A stretch of DNA of 64,000 nt. Source: Paenibacillus woosongensis. GTDB taxonomy: Bacteria > Bacillota > Bacilli > Paenibacillales > Paenibacillaceae. The notes under the pieces were generated by a model. The model saw nothing but the letters and a program-made list of their open reading frames with translations. It was not told the DNA's origin and ran no database searches. Both the position numbers and the translations under genes were made by a program. The DNA lies in contig NZ_WNZW01000007.1 of assembly GCF_009725165.1 (NCBI RefSeq), positions 62,001 through 126,000 on the forward strand. Reading direction: 5' to 3'. Shown here one piece after another: positions 17,533 through 26,186 of this stretch. The stretch's first letter is position 1. The number at the start of each line of letters is the position of its first letter.

Positions 17533-18465
17533 TTAGCGTTTGTTGAAAATGTCCGTCAATACCGGTACGATTTGCGATTTGCGGGACACTACGCCCTTAA
17601 GCACCGCTTTGTTGTCAACAAGCTTAACGCCGTAAGCTTCTTCCACCGCAGCAGCATCCTTACCAACAGCAAGTCCCACGGAGTCGTTGTTCAGGATATC
17701 CGTCACGACGAAGAGGAACAGGTCGAGTCCCTTCTTCTCTACGATGCCTGCCAGCGCTGCCTCCAGCTCAGACTGGCGCGACAATACGTCATTTACATCA
17801 ACCGCGTTAACCTGGGCGATCTCTACCTTGGAGCTGCCCATTTCAAATTCCTTCGCATCGAGTGAAATCAGGTCCTCGATCGATTTATCGCTTAAGTCCG
17901 CTCCCGCTTTGAGCATGTCCAGGCCGTACTCTTCCGCGTTCACGCCGGCGATGGCAGCCAGCTCGCGAGCAGCCGCAACGTCCTGCTCGGTACAGGTCGG
18001 AGATTTGAACAGCAGGGAGTCGGAAATGATCGCCGACAGCATCAAGCCTGCAATATTCGCCGGAACCTCGATGCCGTTCTCTTTATACATTTTGTTCAGA
18101 ATCGTTGCCGTGCAGCCGACAGGCTCCGCGCGGTAATAAAGCGGCCCGCTGGTCTCAAAGTTGGCGATTCTGTGGTGGTCGATAACTTCAGCTACGCGCA
18201 CCTGATCGATATCCGCAACGCTCTGCTGGCGTTCATTGTGGTCAACGAGAATGACATCCTTCACTTCGCCCGCTACACTCTCCACAATGCGGGGAGCTGT
18301 GAAACCGAAACGATCCAAAGCGAACTGAGTTTCCCCATTTGCGCTGCCAAGAGCGACGGCTTCGACATTCCAGCCCAGCTTGCTTTTCAGGTCCGCATAA
18401 GCGATGGCGGAGCAAATTGTATCCGTATCCGGATTTTTGTGACCGAAAATCAATACTTTGTCCAT
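17533..18465 (-). CDS. ppaC: manganese-dependent inorganic pyrophosphatase
   Basis: 310 residues, the usual length for the family II (DHH) pyrophosphatase, which hydrolyses PPi to two phosphates in the cytoplasm. The manganese ligands are all present at the positions known in the Bacillus enzyme: His9, Asp13 and Asp15 in FGHKNPDTD, Asp75 in ILVDHNE, and Asp96-His97-His98 in VIDHHRI. The C-terminal DHHA2 domain carries the substrate-binding SRKSQIVP stretch. There are no CBS or DRTGG regulatory inserts. AAAAGGAGAG precedes the ATG by a good distance. It is monocistronic. Confidence 0.95.
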   Translation of the reverse strand: MDKVLIFGHKNPDTDTICSAIAYADLKSKLGWNVEAVALGSANGETQFALDRFGFTAPRIVESVAGEVKDVILVDHNERQQSVADIDQVRVAEVIDHHRIANFETSGPLYYRAEPVGCTATILNKMYKENGIEVPANIAGLMLSAIISDSLLFKSPTCTEQDVAAARELAAIAGVNAEEYGLDMLKAGADLSDKSIEDLISLDAKEFEMGSSKVEIAQVNAVDVNDVLSRQSELEAALAGIVEKKGLDLFLFVVTDILNNDSVGLAVGKDAAAVEEAYGVKLVDNKAVLKGVVSRKSQIVPVLTDIFNKR

Positions 18466-18653
18466 CTCAATACTCTCCTTTTACTCATTAGCTTAGAAAA
18501 GTATATCCTACAAGGCCTCGGACAATCAAGATGATAGAGTCCTAGATTCAAATATTTTACATCGAAATCGTTTTTTTCAGCGTACTTTCAGCAACATCCC
18601 CTATAATAAGTAAGAACTAAACTGCCAGTCGCTACAAGAGGAGGCTTCGACCT

Positions 18654-19337
18654 ATGAGTCACTTGAAAGGCATAAAAATTCTGCTCGTCGATGACGAGCC
18701 CCACATCGTTCAATTTCTGGAGCTCGGACTCATCAACGAAGGTTATGAGGTGCAAAGCGCACACGACGGACTAAGCGCGGTGAATCTGGCCGCGGAATTC
18801 CAGCCGCATATCGTTGTTCTGGACGTGATGATGCCGGGCATGGACGGTTGGGAGGTCTGCCGAATGCTGAAAAAAAGCGGCTTGCACGCCTCCATTATTA
18901 TGCTGACGGCAAAAGATGAAGTTGAAGACCGGGTCAAGGGACTGACGATCGGGGCCGACGATTACGTTATCAAGCCGTTCAGCTTCGAGGAGCTGCTGGC
19001 CCGCATCGCCGCCCGTCTGCGCAACCAATTCCCTGCGCTGATCGGCGAAGTGGCGATCGGCCCGTTCCGCGTCAATGACAAGAAGAAAGAAATCCTTTAC
19101 CATGATCAGGTACTCGAGCTCTCTCCCACGGAGTACGAGCTGCTTAAATATCTCGTTATCAACCACGGCATCGTGCTGAGCAAGACGACCATTCTGGACA
19201 AAGTATGGGGCTATGACTTCGGCGGCGAAGAAAATATCGTCGAGGTGTACATCCGGTCGCTGCGCGATAAATTGCATGATAAAGAGCATCGCCTCATCCG
19301 GACGCTGCGCGGAGCCGGGTACAGGCTCGATATATGA
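18654..19337 (+). CDS. OmpR/PhoB family response regulator
   Basis: 227 residues: a receiver domain (acidic Asp13-Asp14, phospho-acceptor Asp57 in VVLDVMMPGMDGW, Lys in YVIKPF) followed by a winged-helix DNA-binding domain (LSPTEYELLKYLVINHG, VEVYIRSLRDKLHD, LRGAGYRLDI). The ATG follows AGAGGAGG, and a TATAAT at 18602-18607 could be the -10 element. Its stop overlaps the start of the kinase gene by 4 bp, so the two form one system. The target genes and signal are unknown. Confidence 0.9.
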   Translation: MSHLKGIKILLVDDEPHIVQFLELGLINEGYEVQSAHDGLSAVNLAAEFQPHIVVLDVMMPGMDGWEVCRMLKKSGLHASIIMLTAKDEVEDRVKGLTIGADDYVIKPFSFEELLARIAARLRNQFPALIGEVAIGPFRVNDKKKEILYHDQVLELSPTEYELLKYLVINHGIVLSKTTILDKVWGYDFGGEENIVEVYIRSLRDKLHDKEHRLIRTLRGAGYRLDI

Positions 19338-20911
19338 GCAGGCTGAAGCTCATTCAGAGCCGAATCCGAAGCGCGGCAGCCCCCCGCTCTCTCCGGATCC
19401 AGCTGCTGTCCCGTTCTTTGCTCGTGCTTGCGGCGCTGCTTGTGCTGATCGGCGCGCTGCAGTACGTTATTATGAAGGATTTCCTGTACCGGAACCAGGC
19501 GGAAACGTTGCTCCAAATGCGGGGACTGCCGAAGGAGCTGTTCGGCATCCCCGGCGCCGGGCCCGAACGCTTGAACATTCGCGTGCAGGGGTTAAGCGGG
19601 GTAGCAGCCCCGGCAGTTCCTGCCGACCCTGCGGCCTCGACTGCGGAGAAGAACAGCTCGGACAATTCCGACGATAGGCCGCTGCTGTTCCTGCCCGACA
19701 TGTCGATCGCCTATATTTCAGAGAGCGGCATGTTCACAGACCTGACTGGTGCTGCGGGTATGGTCTCGCCGCGGTTGTCTGCCGAGAAATACGCCGCTCT
19801 CCTGGGGCAATTGGAGCATAAGGTGCACAGCGGCTATGAGGTTGTTCAGGATGAGACCGGACGGGAGCAGCTCGTCGTCTTCCGTCCTGCAGGCGGACCC
19901 GGCGCCCAATACGGTCTGATCCAGATCGGCAAGGACACCGCGCCGCTGCAGGGTATCGTCCTGCGCCAGCTGCTGACGTTCGCCGGCCTGTCGGCGGTTG
20001 CCCTGGCCTGCGGCCTGATGCTCTACCTGCCATTGCTGCGCCGGACGCTGCATCCGCTGAACCGCATGGTTCGCACCGTCGAGGACATCAATGCCGGCAA
20101 CCTGGGCATCCGCTTTCCCTCCAGGCAGGGACAGGCGGAGATCGACGCCCTCGCCCAGTCGTTTAACGGAATGCTGGAGCGGCTGGAGATCTCCTTCGAA
20201 GGCGAACGGGAAGCGAAGGAGCAAATGCGCCGCTTCATCGCGGATGCTTCGCATGAGCTGCGGACGCCGCTCACCTCCATCCACGGCTTTCTGGAAGTGC
20301 TTCTGCGCGGCGCAGCGGCGAATCCGGAGCAATTGCAGGCCTCCTTGAAGAGCATGCTTGGCGAATCGACGCGCATGAAGAAGCTTGTCGAGGATCTGCT
20401 GCTGCTCGCCAAGCTGGACCGCCAGCCCGAACTGGAGCTGCGGGAGACGCGGCTGGATTCTCTCGTTTCAGAGATGGAGCCCCATTTGCGAATGCTGGCC
20501 AAGGAGCGGACGGCCCGTTTCGTCCTGACTGGAGGAGTTACGGGGATGTATGACGGCAATGCAATCAAACAGGTCATCCTCAACCTGTTCAGCAATGCCG
20601 TACAGCATACCGATCCCGGGCAGGGTCTGATTACCGTCACGCTGACCGCTACGCCAAAGGAAGCCGTGCTGTCCATTCGCGACAACGGCTGCGGCATTCC
20701 GCCCGAACACCTTCCGCACGTATTCGACCGCTTCTATCGCAGCGATGCTTCGCGGACGCGAAGCCAAGGAGGTGCCGGCCTTGGCCTCTCTATCAGCCAG
20801 TCGATTGTAGAAGCGCATGGCGGCGAAATTCGCGTTATGAGCCAGCCAGCAAAAGGCACCGCATTCGAGTTAAGATTGCCGTTGAATGCGAGGCGGGAGC
20901 TGCTTAATTAA
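19334..20911 (+). CDS. membrane sensor histidine kinase
   Basis: 525 residues. A first membrane helix (about 24-47) and a second (about 212-234) flank an extracytoplasmic region of some 165 residues with a Pro/Ala/Ser-rich stretch. HAMP follows (LNRMVRTVEDINAGNLGIRFP), then HisKA with FIADASHELRTPLTSIHG, and HATPase_c with NLFSNAVQHT, DNGCGIP and GGAGLGLSI. The domain order is that of PhoR/CssS-type kinases. Coupled to the response regulator by a 4-bp ATGA overlap. The base composition (GC-rich, many CTG/GCC codons) is a little richer than that of its neighbours but not enough to call transfer. Confidence 0.9.
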   Translation: MSRLKLIQSRIRSAAAPRSLRIQLLSRSLLVLAALLVLIGALQYVIMKDFLYRNQAETLLQMRGLPKELFGIPGAGPERLNIRVQGLSGVAAPAVPADPAASTAEKNSSDNSDDRPLLFLPDMSIAYISESGMFTDLTGAAGMVSPRLSAEKYAALLGQLEHKVHSGYEVVQDETGREQLVVFRPAGGPGAQYGLIQIGKDTAPLQGIVLRQLLTFAGLSAVALACGLMLYLPLLRRTLHPLNRMVRTVEDINAGNLGIRFPSRQGQAEIDALAQSFNGMLERLEISFEGEREAKEQMRRFIADASHELRTPLTSIHGFLEVLLRGAAANPEQLQASLKSMLGESTRMKKLVEDLLLLAKLDRQPELELRETRLDSLVSEMEPHLRMLAKERTARFVLTGGVTGMYDGNAIKQVILNLFSNAVQHTDPGQGLITVTLTATPKEAVLSIRDNGCGIPPEHLPHVFDRFYRSDASRTRSQGGAGLGLSISQSIVEAHGGEIRVMSQPAKGTAFELRLPLNARRELLN

Positions 20912-20924
20912 GCCGGATCCGGCA

Positions 20925-20966
20925 CAAGGCCCGGACAGCACTCATAGAGTGTCTGTCCGGGCCTTG
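20925..20966. terminator. long hairpin between kinase and hflX genes
   Basis: Fourteen-bp stem CAAGGCCCGGACAG / CTGTCCGGGCCTTG with an inner CACTC/GAGTG stem. Only a weak T-run (TTTATTTTTC) follows on the plus strand and none on the minus strand. It probably ends the two-component operon and shields the 3' end of hflX. Confidence 0.6.
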
Positions 20967-20983
20967 CTGATGGGTTTATTTTT

Positions 20984-22255
20984 CTAGCTATCCGCTTCAA
21001 TCACATACTGTTTGAATTTATTGTAATCGCTCAGCCTGCATTCCATCGTCAGCTGTGTGCCTTCAGCCTCATAACTGGTGGATTCAATATTGGCATTCTC
21101 ATTGAAATAGGATACAAGCGCTCCCTGATCATATGGGATCAGCATCTCACAGCGGATATAATCCTTGAAAATCGCCGTCCGGATAGACTGCACCAATTCC
21201 TCGATGCCGACTCGCGGCTTCGCAGCCATGTAAATCCGGTCTTCTTCTACTTTTGGTACGGGATGATCGGTCAAATCGCTCTTGTTATACGCATAGATCA
21301 CCGGAAGATCGGTAATGCCGATGTCCTTCAAGGTTTCGTTAGTAATCTTAATCAGCCGCTCATACTCCGGGTTGCTGAAATCGACAACGTGAATTAGCAG
21401 ATCCGCCTCCGCGACTTCCTCCAGCGTGGAGCGGAACGCCTTGACCAGATGATGCGGGAGCTTGCTAACGAAACCGACCGTATCTGTAAGCAAAAAGGCC
21501 TTGTTGTCCGGCAGCGGTATGTTCCTCACCGAGGTCTCCAGTGTAGCGAACAACATATCCTTCTCAAATACCTGTTTCTCCTGCGCTGGGTTGTACCGTT
21601 CCATCAGCGCATTCATAATCGTCGATTTGCCGGCATTGGTATACCCTACCAAAGACACGACGGGCAGTTCCTTCTTCTTGCGCTGCTTGCGCTGGGTCTG
21701 GCGGTGGGCTACGAGTTCCTCCAGCTCTTTGCTCAGCACCGTGATCTTCTCCTCGATCCGCCGGCGATCCAGCTCAAGCCGCGTCTCCCCTGCCCCGCGG
21801 TTCTTCGTGCCTACACCGCCGCTCTGGCGGCCAAGGGACTCCCTCATCCCGACGAGGCGCGGCAGCATGTATTTCATGTGAGCGATCTCGACCTGGAGCT
21901 GAGCTTCTCTCGTCTTGGCCCGCTGGGCAAAAATATCAAGAATAAGCACCGTCCGGTCGATGACCTTGCACTCGAGATCCGCCTCCAAATTGCGGATTTG
22001 CGAAGGTGACAGCTCATCGTTGAAGATGACGAGATTGGCCTCCTCCCCCTCAATAAGCCCGCGGACTTCGCTAATTTTGCCTGTTCCAATGTAATGGGAT
22101 TTATTGATCTTGGGCAAATTTTGCGTTAGCGTGCCGGCAACTTCAATGTGGCAGGCCTCCGTCAAATTCGCCAGCTCTTCCATGGAATATTCGAAGTCCT
22201 CCTGATGATCCAGGTTTACTCCTACTAGAATCGCCTTCTGCTGCAATTGTTCCAT
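20984..22255 (-). CDS. hflX: GTPase HflX
   Basis: 423 residues. The N-terminal HflX domain (VNLDHQEDFEYSMEELANL, HYIGTGK) leads into a long helical linker with QSGGVGTKNRGAGETRLELDRR. The GTPase domain follows: G1 GYTNAGKST near 205, G3 DTVGF, G4 NKSD. HflX splits stalled ribosomes, and a variant gives macrolide/lincosamide tolerance in Listeria. GGAGGAGG precedes the ATG. The 310-bp region upstream carries a promoter, a 13-codon leader peptide and an intrinsic terminator (see those entries). That strongly suggests expression is switched by translation-inhibiting drugs through attenuation. Confidence 0.95.
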   Translation of the reverse strand: MEQLQQKAILVGVNLDHQEDFEYSMEELANLTEACHIEVAGTLTQNLPKINKSHYIGTGKISEVRGLIEGEEANLVIFNDELSPSQIRNLEADLECKVIDRTVLILDIFAQRAKTREAQLQVEIAHMKYMLPRLVGMRESLGRQSGGVGTKNRGAGETRLELDRRRIEEKITVLSKELEELVAHRQTQRKQRKKKELPVVSLVGYTNAGKSTIMNALMERYNPAQEKQVFEKDMLFATLETSVRNIPLPDNKAFLLTDTVGFVSKLPHHLVKAFRSTLEEVAEADLLIHVVDFSNPEYERLIKITNETLKDIGITDLPVIYAYNKSDLTDHPVPKVEEDRIYMAAKPRVGIEELVQSIRTAIFKDYIRCEMLIPYDQGALVSYFNENANIESTSYEAEGTQLTMECRLSDYNKFKQYVIEADS

Positions 22256-22309
22256 ATATGCATGACCTCCTCCGGCATTCGATGCCGAGTTACTGAATTA
22301 TGATATGAC

Positions 22310-22337
22310 AAAAAAGACACAGGCATCCCCCTGTGTC
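22310..22337 (-). terminator. attenuator in the hflX leader
   Basis: On the minus strand GACACAGG / CCTGTGTC form an 8-bp stem around GGGATG, followed by TTTTTTG. It lies about 55 bp before the hflX ATG and 160 nt after the leader peptide stop. The 5' arm (CACAGGG) is complementary to two upstream CCCTGTG segments, one at the leader start codon (near 22538-22544) and one in the hairpin at 22465-22482. Alternative antitermination pairings are therefore possible. Confidence 0.75.
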
Positions 22338-22464
22338 ATGCAAACAAGATTGCCGCGGCATCCCGCCTACGGCAAATAGCGCTCACCGTCAGCGGACAGC
22401 AAGCAGCGATCGGCATATTCTATTATAAAGATCCCCTTTATGATAGCACACCTATCCCGTTTGC

Positions 22465-22482
22465 TCTGCACAGGGCAGAGCC
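22465..22482 (-). promoter_or_regulatory. leader hairpin between leader peptide and attenuator
   Basis: GCTCTGC and GCAGAGC form a 7-bp stem around CCTGT just after the leader peptide stop. It is a likely part of the attenuation switch. Confidence 0.45.
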
Positions 22483-22498
22483 TTTGAGCACTATTCAA

Positions 22499-22540
22499 TT
22501 AGCCGCGCAAAGTGGTAAAACGGAATTTAATGTAAATCAC
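22499..22540 (-). CDS. hflX leader peptide (13 codons)
   Basis: A GTG-initiated frame encoding MIYIKFRFTTLRG, preceded by GGAGGGTT with 6-nt spacing, so it has a real ribosome binding site. It lies about 30 nt into the predicted transcript and well before the attenuator. The K-F-R segment has the basic-X-basic pattern known to cause macrolide-dependent ribosome stalling in erm leader peptides. The combination of leader peptide, intrinsic terminator and a ribosome-splitting GTPase makes a drug-sensing attenuation system likely. Confidence 0.7.
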   Translation of the reverse strand: MIYIKFRFTTLRG

Positions 22541-22574
22541 AGGGAACCCTCCGTTCTTATTAAGAAGTAATTTC

Positions 22575-22603
22575 ATATTAACATAGTTTGCAAAAGGGCA
22601 CAA
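22575..22603 (-). promoter_or_regulatory. promoter of the hflX leader transcript
   Basis: Minus strand TTGTGC (22598-22603), 17-bp spacer, TAATAT (22575-22580) with an extended TGT before it. The predicted start near 22567 gives a leader of about 310 nt. Confidence 0.55.
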
Positions 22604-22716
22604 TGAAGAGAAAATTACGGAGCAGCGTCTAAGCCGGACCATTTTGGAATAGTAAAACAATATAGCGAAACCATTTGTATTTTAGTTGCGTTTATATTGT
22701 GAAGGAGGCTTGCCAT

Positions 22717-23133
22717 ATGTCTGATTTCGGTTTTTCACCTATGGGATTTTTTAATACGATGTCCACTCTTTTCCCTATTATTTTCATCATTATATTTGGA
22801 ATAATCATCGCTGTATTCATCTCAAACGGAGTCAAATACGCCCAAAACAAGCGCTCGCCTCAGGAATCGGTTTTTGCCACCGTCGTATCAAAGCGTACGT
22901 ACGTAGAGCATCATTCCAGCCACCATGCGAACGATCACATGCACTCCTCTACATCACGGACCCACTATTACATCACCCTGCAATTCGACAATGGAGGCCG
23001 TAAAGAGTATCTTGACGTCAAGAACCTGTACGGGCTCGTTGCCGAAGGCGATACCGGATATGCTCTTGTGCAGGGCGAATGGATTGTCGCCTTCGAGCGA
23101 AGTATGGAGAGAAGCCGGGAGAGAGCTTATTAG
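22717..23133 (+). CDS. DUF2500-type membrane protein
   Basis: 138 residues from the ATG at 22717, with AAGGAGG 7-8 nt upstream. There is one membrane helix at about residues 13-37 (TLFPIIFIIIFGIIIAVFIS). A predicted small beta domain follows with VFATVVSKRTYVEHH, a His-rich loop, YYITLQFDNGGRKEYLDV and GDTGYALVQGEWIVAFER. This is the pattern of the DUF2500 family, found widely in Bacillota with unknown function. It is monocistronic. A GCGGGG/CCCCGC hairpin at about 23151-23168 follows, without a T-run. Confidence 0.7.
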   Translation: MSDFGFSPMGFFNTMSTLFPIIFIIIFGIIIAVFISNGVKYAQNKRSPQESVFATVVSKRTYVEHHSSHHANDHMHSSTSRTHYYITLQFDNGGRKEYLDVKNLYGLVAEGDTGYALVQGEWIVAFERSMERSRERAY

Positions 23134-23236
23134 GATTATAATAACCGGATTGCGGGGCTAGCTGCCCCGCCTCCAATGATTTCGGGATCAAAGAGAGCTC
23201 AACCGGGCTGTGATAACTAAGGCAGGCTTACGAAAA

Positions 23237-24169
23237 TCAATTGACCGGCAGCCCCTGAGCCTGGGCATAATTGCCCCAATGCGGCTTGCGGCCGTCGATA
23301 TCGCGATAGCCGTACTCGTCGGACAGGCTCCAGCTTGACCATACCCGTCCCGCTTTGGCAGCAACCTGAGGATCGGCAGCGAGCGCGGCGATTCCTTGCG
23401 CCAGGAAATATGGCGTTTCTGATTCGGCATAATGCGGCTCTTGGGCGATGGCGTCCTGCCAATTTTCCTCTTCTACGCCGAAATGCTCCAGCATTTGCTC
23501 CGACCGCAGAAATCCCGGCGTTACCGCTAATGCAGTCACATGATAGGGGCGCAGCTCTTCGTTCATGGCGGCTGCCAAGTGGATCGGGGATATTTTGGCC
23601 AGGCTGTAATACAGATTGCCGCGATAGTTGTAGCTTACCCCATCCGTAATCTCAATGATGAGCCCCGACTGCCGTGCAACCATTAACGGCGCTCCATAGT
23701 AGCTCGTAATCATATGACCTTTGACCGCCCGTTCCTGAATAAGCAGCCCCTTCGCTAAGGAGGATTCCCAGAAGGGAACGCCCCACTCGGTTAAATGCTC
23801 GCCGCCCCATAAATCATTCACAAGAATGTCCAACCGTCCCTCCTGCTCTGTGCGAACCAGCTCAAACAAAGCTTTCACTTCTTCTTCCACCGTATGATCC
23901 GTCCGGACGGGGATTCCTTTGCCTCCGCAAGCCGTAACCAGTTCGGCCGTATCCTCGATCGTCTCGGAGCGCTGCAGATCGGATAGATTCCCGCGAACGC
24001 TTCGCCCTGTGCAGTATACGGTAGCCCCTGCTGCTCCCAGCGTCACCGCTATTGCTCGTCCTGCCCCTCTTGTCGCACCAGCCACGACGGCCACCTTGCC
24101 TTGCAAAGAATTTCGGTTTACGCTCGTCATTAAGCTGTCCAGCCTATCCCTCTCCAGTTTCGTATTCAT
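23237..24169 (-). CDS. SDR family oxidoreductase
   Basis: 310 residues from the ATG at 24169; a TTG two codons earlier (24175) is nearer to the GGGAGGG site and cannot be excluded. The Rossmann nucleotide-binding motif is AGATRGAGRAIAV near residue 32, followed by YCTGRS, which suggests NADP(H). The catalytic Tyr-x-x-x-Lys is YYSLAKIS, and the conserved Asn/Gly region is LVNDLWGGEHL. The long C-terminal extension (VYSSWSLSDEYGYRDIDGRKP) marks a subgroup common in Paenibacillus and Streptomyces, annotated only as short-chain dehydrogenase. Substrate unknown. No operon partner. Confidence 0.8.
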   Translation of the reverse strand: MNTKLERDRLDSLMTSVNRNSLQGKVAVVAGATRGAGRAIAVTLGAAGATVYCTGRSVRGNLSDLQRSETIEDTAELVTACGGKGIPVRTDHTVEEEVKALFELVRTEQEGRLDILVNDLWGGEHLTEWGVPFWESSLAKGLLIQERAVKGHMITSYYGAPLMVARQSGLIIEITDGVSYNYRGNLYYSLAKISPIHLAAAMNEELRPYHVTALAVTPGFLRSEQMLEHFGVEEENWQDAIAQEPHYAESETPYFLAQGIAALAADPQVAAKAGRVWSSWSLSDEYGYRDIDGRKPHWGNYAQAQGLPVN

Positions 24170-24272
24170 GTTCAATCATTCCCTCCCGGTGATTTGTACG
24201 GTTTTCTTCTATAGGTTACCCCAGTATATATGACATCTTTTGTCTTATATCACGAACGAAGCAAATCCAAGC

Positions 24273-24316
24273 AAAAAAAGACCCTCTGACAGCATGATTT
24301 CCATGCCCGCGGGTCT
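24273..24316 (-). terminator. intrinsic terminator of the dioxygenase-MarR unit
   Basis: On the minus strand AGACCC / GGGTCT enclose an inner GCATG/CATGC stem and are followed by seven T residues. It sits 48 bp after the dioxygenase stop. Confidence 0.75.
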
Positions 24317-24363
24317 CTCTTGGGTCGTGCTAATAATCTATTTATCAGGCTTATAAGCAACGG

Positions 24364-25335
24364 TTATTGTACGGTTTCCAGCGGCTTCAGATGAGCTTCG
24401 ATCTGCTCGCGCTTCGCCTCCAGAAATGGCGGAAGAGCAAGGGATTCGCCTAAATGCTCGATATCCTCATCTGTGTCAAAGCCCGGGCCATCCGTAGCGA
24501 TCTCGAACAATATGCCGTTCGGTTCTCTAAAATACAGCGACCGGAAGTAGAAGCGGTCCACATAACCGGAGCTAGCGATTCTCGCTGCTTTCAGCTGGGT
24601 GACCCAGGAGCGCAGCTCCTCCTCATTCTCTACGCGGAAGGCCACGTGATGCACACCGCCGCGGCCAAGGCGTTCCTTTGGCAGGTCATTCCGCTCTTCA
24701 ATATGCACTTCAGCTCCCGTCCCGCCTTCTCCAGTCTCAAATACTTGAATATCCGGCTGCCCAGGAACGCTGGACGGGTATTGCCCTTTCTTCCGGAAGC
24801 CCATAAGTGCGGTCAACACGGAAATCGTTAGCTCGGCATTCACGACCGTTAATTGCACTGGACCCAGGCCCGTAATCCCGTACTCTGCGGGAACGACGCT
24901 TTTTTCCCAAGGTATGCCGCCCTGAACGCCCTCATTGTGCTCATCGGAAACGAGGATCAATCTTTGGCCTTCAAAATCGGTGAAAGCCAGCGTCGCTCTT
25001 CCTCCCCGCTCGGTAATGTCCCCGTGCTCCACGCCATGCTCGTCCAGCCTTTTGCTCCAATAAGCCAATGCGGCATCGTTCGGCACTCGCAAGGAGATGG
25101 CCGAGATGCTGTCGTTCCCGTCCCGATTGCGGCCTGCCGCTGGAATTTCGAAGAACGTCAGCTCTGTTCCGGGGTTACCTCTTCCATCACCATAGAACAG
25201 ATGATATACAGAGACATCGTCCTGGTTCACCGTCTTCTTGACTAAACGCAATCCCAGCACCTTCGTGTAAAATTCAAAGTTGTGCTGAGCATTCGCGGTA
25301 ATGGCTGATACGTGGTGAATTCCTTTAAAATGCAT
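24364..25335 (-). CDS. ring-cleaving dioxygenase (MhqO/MhqE-like, VOC fold)
   Basis: 323 residues from the ATG at 25335; GGAGGG lies 7 nt upstream. Two vicinal-oxygen-chelate modules are seen. The first begins GIHHVSAITANAQHNFEFYTKVLGL and the second contains GGVHHVAFRVENEEEL. The metal ligands are likely the His of GIHHVS, the His of GVHHVA and the Glu of GILFEIATDG. Bacillus MhqA/E/O proteins of this type open hydroquinones or detoxify quinone electrophiles. It is the second gene after a MarR regulator, 51 bp downstream, matching the mhq arrangement in which a MarR protein senses quinones. Confidence 0.85.
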   Translation of the reverse strand: MHFKGIHHVSAITANAQHNFEFYTKVLGLRLVKKTVNQDDVSVYHLFYGDGRGNPGTELTFFEIPAAGRNRDGNDSISAISLRVPNDAALAYWSKRLDEHGVEHGDITERGGRATLAFTDFEGQRLILVSDEHNEGVQGGIPWEKSVVPAEYGITGLGPVQLTVVNAELTISVLTALMGFRKKGQYPSSVPGQPDIQVFETGEGGTGAEVHIEERNDLPKERLGRGGVHHVAFRVENEEELRSWVTQLKAARIASSGYVDRFYFRSLYFREPNGILFEIATDGPGFDTDEDIEHLGESLALPPFLEAKREQIEAHLKPLETVQ

Positions 25336-25386
25336 CATTGATCCCTCCATGTTTGTAGATTGTGCTTTTGAGCATGCTGGTATGAA

Positions 25387-25827
25387 CTATTCTTGTTCCA
25401 GCGAAGCGTGCTGAACCTTCCGCAGCAAAGCAATAAGCTGCTTCTTCTCCTCCAGGTCAAGGCCATCGAAATGCGATGCCTGAAAATGCTCCTGTGCCGG
25501 AACAGCCTCGTTATACAGCTTGCGGCCTTGTTCGGTCAAAAACAAAGATTTCGTCTTCCAGGATTGCTTCCTTTCAATCCATCCCAGCTGTTCCATCTTC
25601 GAGAGCAGCTGCGTTATATTCCCTTTGGTAACGAGCAGCCTGTCTGCCAGCTCCTGCTGGGTAAGGCCTTCATGTGAACCGATTTGCACCAGACAATCAA
25701 ACTGCGCCGCTGTTAAATCCCAAGCCTTCAAATGCTGGTTCGACGCCCGCAGACTTTGATTATAAATTCGGGATAGCCGATACCATATAAGCAGCCCCAG
25801 ACGTTCTTCCTGCCGATCCATGTCCAT
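25387..25827 (-). CDS. MarR family regulator (MhqR-like)
   Basis: 146 residues. The winged helix-turn-helix is around LTQQELADRLLVTKGNITQLLSKMEQLGWIERK (about residues 55-87), with dimerisation helices at both ends. AGAGGTGA precedes the ATG. It heads a two-gene unit with the ring-cleaving dioxygenase. A perfect palindrome at its promoter (25931-25948) is a good candidate for its own operator. By analogy with Bacillus MhqR it should be released by quinone-like electrophiles; this is inference from context, not a sequence proof. Confidence 0.8.
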   Translation of the reverse strand: MDMDRQEERLGLLIWYRLSRIYNQSLRASNQHLKAWDLTAAQFDCLVQIGSHEGLTQQELADRLLVTKGNITQLLSKMEQLGWIERKQSWKTKSLFLTEQGRKLYNEAVPAQEHFQASHFDGLDLEEKKQLIALLRKVQHASLEQE

Positions 25828-25930
25828 TCGCCATCACCTCTTTTCAAAATAACTGTTGTTGTATAGATGAAATAAAATTAAGGTATTGATTGGTGTGTCG
25901 GCTACGTTGTTGTTCTCTGTTTGTATTATC

Positions 25931-25960
25931 AGTTTATATCTAAACTGACGAGTTGTCAAA
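25931..25960 (-). promoter_or_regulatory. MarR promoter/operator
   Basis: CAGTTTA-TATC-TAAACTG (25931-25948) is a perfect 7-bp-arm inverted repeat. On the minus strand TTGACA (25955-25960) lies 6 bp upstream of it, so the palindrome covers the spacer and the -10 region. That placement suits autorepression by the MarR protein. Confidence 0.6.
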
Positions 25961-25984
25961 CCCCTTTCCCTATACAAAAATCGG

Positions 25985-26186
25985 AATGTATTTTATACAG
26001 CTAGTTATGCTCTTTTATAAAAAAACCATGCGCTAAATGTAAAACATGCAGTTAGTTTACCTGAATGGAGCTAATTCACCGAAATAGCTCAAATCTAAAT
26101 GTAGATTTTACAGTTAGTTCCCACTAATAAGGCCAAAACCGATGAACTAACTGCAGGAAATACATCTAGTTACTTCTCCTGACCAT
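25985..26186 (+). repeat. ~200-bp intergenic repeat, copy 1
   Basis: About 85% identical by eye to the reverse complement of 46401-46603. The ends are imperfect inverted repeats of each other (ATGTATTTTATACAGCTAGTT at the left, AACTAACTGCAGGAAATACAT at the right). TGCAGTTAGTT (26047-26057) and AACTAACTGCA (26145-26155) form an inner inverted pair, so the element can fold as a long hairpin. No reading frame of note. Probably a non-coding, MITE-like or RNA-structured repeat family of this genome. Confidence 0.7.
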
